From an uncultured Clostridium sp. (GTDB lineage Bacteria > Bacillota > Clostridia > Lachnospirales > Lachnospiraceae), in NCBI RefSeq assembly GCF_900547735.1, contig NZ_URHZ01000096.1, positions 1 to 17,671 on the forward strand: DNA of 17,671 nt, given 5' to 3'. Below are positions 13,648 to 17,671 of this stretch, in pieces. The notes beneath the pieces are model-generated. The model saw nothing but the letters and a program-made list of their open reading frames with translations, searched no databases and was not told where the DNA came from. Position 1 is the first letter of the stretch. Each line of letters starts with the position of its first letter. Made by a program: the position numbers and the translations under genes.

Positions 13648-14051
13648 CTTCTGTTCCTTTCTGCCGGGGCACCGTCGAAGACGGTAGCAGCCGTCACAGT
13701 TTCTGAAAGTATACCATTGCAGTCTGACAGTGAAGCAAGGCCGCACCGCCTGACTGTTTTCTACCGTATATTATATACTCCTGAAATTGATACTGCAAAT
13801 AGATTCATATTATCGCCCCCAAGGATCCCGGAAACTTTTTAAGACCTTTTAATACCCTTTCAGCCGTTCCAGTCCATCGCCGATACATACCACTGAACAG
13901 GAACTATTGATTTACAGAAATTGTTTTCCATAAAGAGTCCTGCTCGCCGTACTCTCACGCCGGACGCGGCCGCATCGCTGCATATTACATCTTTCCTCAA
14001 GGGTGCATTCCGCCCGAAAAGGCTTTACATCACAGGAACACGTCCCTATGA
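13648..14051. other. 404-bp intergenic region upstream of the aldo/keto reductase gene
   Basis: A candidate minus-strand promoter has an extended -10 (TGG then TATACT, 13713-13708) and TTGCTT (13738-13733) at a long 19-bp spacing. Just downstream of it, three related arms (ACCGTC 13671-13676, GACGGT 13680-13685, GCCGTC 13690-13695) can form alternative hairpins or an operator in the 5' leader. The rest (about 13750-14050) shows no convincing gene, repeat or RNA. Confidence 0.4.
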
Positions 14052-14052
14052 T

Positions 14053-14090
14053 ATAAAAAGAACCCCCAGGAAGTTACACCTCCCTGGGGG
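14053..14090 (-). terminator. Rho-independent terminator of the GGGtGRT operon
   Basis: CCCCCAGG (14063-14070) and CCTGGGGG (14083-14090) form an 8-bp GC stem. Read on the minus strand it is followed by a TTCTTTTT tract (complement of 14062-14055). It lies 58 bp after the stop of the GGGtGRT gene. Confidence 0.8.
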
Positions 14091-14147
14091 CCCGCACTGC
14101 GCCCAATGGGCACAACTGCTTTTTCTTTATATAATTCAAGCCTTTTC

Positions 14148-15158
14148 TTAGAACTTTCCAGCGTCAGAAGCCTCTTGCACGCTGACCGCAACGGCTACCG
14201 TCATTCCAACCATCGGGTTATTGCCTGCGCCGATCAGACCCATCATCTCAACGTGAGCCGGAACGGAGGAGGAACCTGCGAACTGAGCGTCGGAGTGCAT
14301 ACGGCCCAGTGTATCCGTCATACCGTAGGAAGCAGGACCTGCCGCCATGTTGTCGGGATGAAGGGTACGGCCTGTACCGCCGCCGGATGCAACGGAAAAG
14401 TACTTTTTGCCTTTTTCAATACATTCTTTCTTGTAAGTACCTGCTACCGGATGCTGGAATCTTGTCGGGTTGGTGGAGTTTCCGGTGATGGAAACGTCTA
14501 CGCCCTCTTTCCACATAATGGCAACGCCTTCTGTTACGTCATTTGCGCCGTAGCAGTTAACTTTCGCCCTTAAGCCTTCGGAGTAGGATTTTCTCCACAG
14601 CTCTTTCACTTCGCCCGTGTAGTAGTCCATCTCTGTCTCAACATAGGTAAAGCCGTTGATACGGGAAATGATCTGGGCTGCGTCTTTGCCAAGTCCGTTT
14701 AAGATGACACGGAGCGGTTTCTGACGTACTTTGTTGGCCTTCTCGGCAATACCGATGGCTCCCTCTGCGGCTGCAAAGGACTCATGGCCTGCCAGGAAAC
14801 AGAAACAGTCCGTCTCTTCTTCCAAAAGCATCTTGCCAAGGTTGCCGTGGCCTAAACCTACTTTACGCTGGTCGGCAACAGAACCCGGGATACAGAAGGA
14901 CTGAAGTCCCTCACCGATTGCCGCTGCTGCGTCCGCCGCTCTTCTGCATCCTTTTTTGATGGCAATGGCAGCCCCTACCGTGTAAGCCCAGCCTGCGTTC
15001 TCAAAGCAGATAGGCTGAATTTTCTTCACCTGGTCATATACGTTCAGTCCAGCATCTTTCGTGATTTTCTCGGCCTCTTCAATGGAAGCGATGCCATAGC
15101 TGTTTAATACGGAATTGATTTTGTCAATTCGTCTCTCATATGATTCAAATAATGCCAT
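14148..15158 (-). CDS. GGGtGRT protein
   Basis: 336-residue member of the GGGtGRT family, named for the motif seen here as GGGTGRT at residues 259-265. The family occurs mostly in anaerobes, next to a NifU/IscU-like scaffold gene, as here, and its biochemical function is not established. Cysteines at C51, C71, C89, C118, C120, C202 and C246 could take part in metal or cluster binding. There is no signal peptide or membrane segment, so it is cytoplasmic. GGAGG stands 11 nt before the ATG. It follows the scaffold gene after a 194-bp gap containing a wobble-stabilised hairpin. Confidence 0.9.
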   Translation of the reverse strand: MALFESYERRIDKINSVLNSYGIASIEEAEKITKDAGLNVYDQVKKIQPICFENAGWAYTVGAAIAIKKGCRRAADAAAAIGEGLQSFCIPGSVADQRKVGLGHGNLGKMLLEEETDCFCFLAGHESFAAAEGAIGIAEKANKVRQKPLRVILNGLGKDAAQIISRINGFTYVETEMDYYTGEVKELWRKSYSEGLRAKVNCYGANDVTEGVAIMWKEGVDVSITGNSTNPTRFQHPVAGTYKKECIEKGKKYFSVASGGGTGRTLHPDNMAAGPASYGMTDTLGRMHSDAQFAGSSSVPAHVEMMGLIGAGNNPMVGMTVAVAVSVQEASDAGKF

Positions 15159-15188
15159 AACTCTATGATCCTCCTTAATATTTTGTCA

Positions 15189-15227
15189 CTATCCACAGTC
15201 CCGAAGATGCGGCAATACTGCGGACAG
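15189..15227 (-). ncRNA. structured intergenic hairpin between scaffold and GGGtGRT genes
   Basis: On the minus strand CTGTCCGCAGT (15227-15217) pairs with GACTGTGGATAG (15200-15189) over 11 bp, with two G-U pairs in that RNA. On the other strand the same positions would be A-C mismatches. The structure therefore fits the minus-strand transcript that joins the two genes. It could be a processing or stability element; there is no T run, so it is not a classical terminator. Confidence 0.4.
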
Positions 15228-15352
15228 TAACACACCTCGCGGAACAGCGCGCCCCGTCTTACCGGGTATAACGGCTGTGAATAATAAGAATATTTTTACC
15301 TGCTGTTAAGCCTTTGTCTATGTAATACCTTACTGCACGTGATCATCACCGA

Positions 15353-16045
15353 TTATTCCTGTCTCGGATCGATAATCTTCACAGCGTCGTCCACACGGCC
15401 GTACTGGCCTTTGGATTTCTCATATGCAGTAGCCGGATCGTCGCCCTTCTTAATGAAATCCGTCATCTTGCCAAAGTTTACGAACTGGTAACCGATGATC
15501 TGATTCTCGTCATCAAGAGCGATTCCTGTTACATAGCCTTCCGCCATCTCCAGGTAACGCGGACCTTTCTTTAATGTTCCATACATTGTACCAACCTGAG
15601 AACGAAGTCCCTTGCCCAGATCCTCAAGACCTGCACCGATTGGAAGACCATCCTCTGAGAATGCACTCTGCGTTCTTCCGTATGCGATCTGAAGGAAAAG
15701 CTCTCTCATTGCTGTATTAATTGCATCACAGACAAGGTCAGTGTTCAGCGCCTCCAGAACGGTTCTTCCCGGGAGAATTTCTGCTGCCATGGCTGCGGAG
15801 TGTGTCATACCTGAACATCCGATTGTCTCTACTAAAGCTTCCTGAATGATTCCCTCTTTTACATTCAGAGTCAGCTTACAGGCGCCCTGCTGCGGAGCAC
15901 ACCAGCCCACGCCGTGAGTTAAACCGGAGATATCTTTCACCTCTCTGGATTTTACCCATTTTGCTTCTTCCGGAATCGGAGCACAGCCGTGATTAACGCC
16001 CTGCGCTACTGGACACATACTTTCAACTTCGTGTGAATAAATCAT
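15353..16045 (-). CDS. iron-sulfur cluster assembly scaffold-like protein (NifU/IscU N-terminal type)
   Basis: 230-residue protein whose central part (about residues 45-125) resembles the IscU/NifU scaffold fold: WCAPQQGACKL (C49, C56), ETIGCSGMTHSAAM (C77) and TVLEALNTDLVCDAI (C106). Two further cysteines, C11 and C21, lie in the N-terminal extension. It is longer than a simple IscU (about 125 residues) and has an added C-terminal domain (about 150-230). This variant is typically found beside GGGtGRT, suggesting a joint role, perhaps assembly of a special Fe-S centre (inference). The start follows AAAGGAG at 7 nt. A candidate promoter is TAGACG (16140-16135), 17 bp, GATAAT (16117-16112). Confidence 0.87.
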   Translation of the reverse strand: MIYSHEVESMCPVAQGVNHGCAPIPEEAKWVKSREVKDISGLTHGVGWCAPQQGACKLTLNVKEGIIQEALVETIGCSGMTHSAAMAAEILPGRTVLEALNTDLVCDAINTAMRELFLQIAYGRTQSAFSEDGLPIGAGLEDLGKGLRSQVGTMYGTLKKGPRYLEMAEGYVTGIALDDENQIIGYQFVNFGKMTDFIKKGDDPATAYEKSKGQYGRVDDAVKIIDPRQE

Positions 16046-16111
16046 TTTAAGACTCCTTTCAAAATGAATGTGTTAGTACTTTGTTAATTTTATCACATCA
16101 TACTTGTTCTT

Positions 16112-16140
16112 ATTATCTCACGTATCTTATAATTCGTCTA
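16112..16140 (-). promoter_or_regulatory. candidate promoter of the scaffold-GGGtGRT unit
   Basis: TAGACG and GATAAT are 17 bp apart on the minus strand, 67 bp before the scaffold start. An A/T-rich imperfect stem (AAAACTT 16155-16161 with AAGTTTT 16187-16193) immediately upstream may end the MATE transcript, but it is weak. Confidence 0.4.
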
Positions 16141-16191
16141 TAGTTTTTTCCAGAAAACTTTGCACAAAAACACCAGCCGTTTTTTGAAGTT

Positions 16192-17565
16192 TTACGTCGT
16201 TTTTTGTAACGGAATCCCCATCCTTTTTTCCATTTTTTTCAATGTCATTTTATAGGCGATGTAGAAAATGATTCCCTTTGCCACGCTGGATACGGTGAGC
16301 GCCCACCAGATGCCGTTCAGCCCCAGACCCATGGCGGAAAACAGAATCGCCAGCGGAATTCTGGCCGAGGTAAGCGTAATGCTCAGCACCGACGGGATGG
16401 AAGTCTTTCCAAGGCCGGCAAAAGCGCCGACCGACGTTACCTCTATCAGCATAAAGAACTGGGAAAGTCCAAGGATTTGAAGATATTCCACTCCGGCCTG
16501 AAGCACTTCCGGTTCATGGATGAATATTCCAAAAATGGGCCTCGCCATAAAAATCAGCAGGGCGGTTGTCATCAGTCCCCATACACCCATCATTTTTACC
16601 GCTGCCGAGAAACCTTTCTTAACGCGGTCAAACATCCCCGCGCCGAAGTTCTGCCCGGTAAATGAGTTGACTGCGGCTGCAAAACCTTCTCCCACCATCC
16701 AGGAGACGGATTCCACCTGTCCGCCCACTCTCTGGATCGCCACCGCCGTATCTCCCCAGCTTGTCACCAGTCTCGTCAAAATCATCGATATTCCCGCATA
16801 GATCAGGTTCTGTATCGATGCCGGGAATCCGATGGTCACAATCTCCTTTATATACCGGACCGGCGTCCTGGAAAACAGCCTGAACTGTTTGAAAAGCGCC
16901 GTATCCCGGCTGACCGCCAATATAAAAATGACCGAAACCGTGATCTGTGCCGTCACCGTCGCAATGGCGGCTCCCACCACTCCGAGAACCGGAAACGGAC
17001 CGATTCCGAAAATCAGGACCGGGTCGAGGACCATATTGGCAGCCAGACCGATGACATTGGCCTTAAACGGCGTTTTGCTGTCTCCGGTGGCCGTCAGGAT
17101 ACCGGTCAGCACCGAGTTGATATAGGGGAAAATAATCAGGCCGCAGACGATCCGCAGATAATTCTCCGAATTTGCTATGATTACCGGATCTTTAAGCCCG
17201 AAAAACCCAATCAGATGTTTTGCCCCAAACAGCGATATCAATCCAAAGACTACGGCAAATAAAAGCCCCATCTGAATGGCGCCTTTCGCATACTGTGCCG
17301 CTTCCCTGTCATTACCGGCGCCCAGCGCATGGGCCACCTTAACCTGACCGCCTATTTTAGCCAGATCCACAATCCCCTGTGAAAGCCAGCTATACATTCC
17401 GGCGGTTCCCACGGCCGTCACCGCGCCGGCTCCCAGTCTGCCAATCCATGCCATATCCGTCAGGTTATAGGCCATCTGGACCAGTGACGTGGCCATAATC
17501 GGCACTGCCAGCCGCGTCAGAGCCGGCAGAATCGGCTCATGGAGTAAATCTACCTTTTTATTCAT
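16192..17565 (-). CDS. MATE family efflux transporter
   Basis: 457-residue multidrug and toxin extrusion transporter with 12 predicted membrane segments in two MatE repeats. The first begins PILPALTRLAVPIMATSLVQMAYNL-like and contains the DMAWIGRLG loop. The second starts near PVRYIKEIVTIGFPASIQNLI. Such proteins export cations or drugs by Na+ or H+ antiport; the substrate is not predictable. The MNKKVDLL start is preferred: GAGGG is 8 nt upstream, whereas the open frame 15 codons further upstream lacks a ribosome site and overlaps a hairpin. It is preceded by two adjacent hairpins at the window edge. Confidence 0.92.
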   Translation of the reverse strand: MNKKVDLLHEPILPALTRLAVPIMATSLVQMAYNLTDMAWIGRLGAGAVTAVGTAGMYSWLSQGIVDLAKIGGQVKVAHALGAGNDREAAQYAKGAIQMGLLFAVVFGLISLFGAKHLIGFFGLKDPVIIANSENYLRIVCGLIIFPYINSVLTGILTATGDSKTPFKANVIGLAANMVLDPVLIFGIGPFPVLGVVGAAIATVTAQITVSVIFILAVSRDTALFKQFRLFSRTPVRYIKEIVTIGFPASIQNLIYAGISMILTRLVTSWGDTAVAIQRVGGQVESVSWMVGEGFAAAVNSFTGQNFGAGMFDRVKKGFSAAVKMMGVWGLMTTALLIFMARPIFGIFIHEPEVLQAGVEYLQILGLSQFFMLIEVTSVGAFAGLGKTSIPSVLSITLTSARIPLAILFSAMGLGLNGIWWALTVSSVAKGIIFYIAYKMTLKKMEKRMGIPLQKTT

Positions 17566-17591
17566 CTTTTTTCCCTCTAAATTGATTATTT

Positions 17592-17661
17592 GTAACAGTT
17601 CAGACAGCATGAACTATTACGGCATTCGGCTAATGAAATCGCTACGCGATGAGCCGAATGC
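17592..17661 (-). promoter_or_regulatory. two adjacent hairpins in the MATE leader
   Basis: The proximal hairpin pairs 17592-17602 with 17610-17620 (loop 17603-17609); in minus-strand RNA it is 11 bp with one G-U pair. The distal one pairs GCATTCGGCT (17622-17631) with AGCCGAATGC (17652-17661), 10 bp, with an inner ATCG/CGAT stem. Only one base separates them. They could be a leader regulatory structure or part of a dispersed palindromic repeat cut by the window edge. Confidence 0.5.
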
Positions 17662-17671
17662 TTGCTGCCAC

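Noticed and set aside
13648..13746. 33-codon N-terminal extension of the aldo/keto reductase
   Set aside because: Residues are unlike any AKR N-terminus, the good ribosome site is at MYYRKF, and the extension covers the leader hairpins and promoter.
13921..14151. 76-codon plus-strand open frame
   Set aside because: No ribosome site or motif, and it covers the GGGtGRT terminator.
17566..17610. 15-codon N-terminal extension of the MATE protein
   Set aside because: No ribosome site and it starts inside a hairpin; GAGGG supports the MNKK start.

Overview
The window looks like a stretch of chromosome from an anaerobic Firmicute of class Clostridia, most likely Lachnospiraceae. This is inferred from strong AGGAGG-type ribosome sites, moderate GC, several TTG/GTG starts, the GGGtGRT/Fe-S scaffold gene pair, an iron-sulfur flavoprotein and a ferredoxin-tailed aldo/keto reductase. 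No rRNA, tRNA, CRISPR array, transposase or phage gene was seen. The genus cannot be fixed from the sequence alone.

Left part (1-5883): a peptide and amino-acid use module. A YfcC-family transporter and an M28-type peptidase form a minus-strand operon. A Crp/Fnr-type regulator is divergent from it, and an M20 dipeptidase lies downstream of the regulator on the plus strand. Two identical 18-bp palindromes (3352-3369 and 4309-4326) sit 46-48 bp upstream of the candidate -10 boxes of the transporter operon and the M20 gene. This points to one small regulon run by the neighbouring regulator.

Middle part (5880-9424): an iron-sulfur flavoprotein diverges from an HxlR regulator. A WYL-domain regulator is coupled to a divergent uracil-DNA-glycosylase-like protein. 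Upstream of the WYL gene is an array of nine 16-bp units that ends exactly in its ribosome binding site. Next comes the C-terminal half of a GltS sodium/glutamate symporter, an apparent gene remnant.

Right-middle part (9425-13647): a TetR regulator overlaps a SAM-dependent methyltransferase gene. A second TetR gene has a textbook promoter with two operators. It is followed by an 11-codon leader ORF and two mutually exclusive hairpins in front of an RNHCP zinc-ribbon protein, an arrangement resembling translational attenuation. An aldo/keto reductase with two Fe-S motifs converges on it.

Right end (13648-17671): the GGGtGRT protein and its NifU/IscU-like partner are separated by a structured 194-bp gap. 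A MATE transporter follows, preceded by two adjacent hairpins at the window edge. The points most worth follow-up are the shared Crp-type operator, the SD-bearing 16-bp array, the RNHCP leader, the M28 protein lacking its usual catalytic glutamates, and the half-size GltS.
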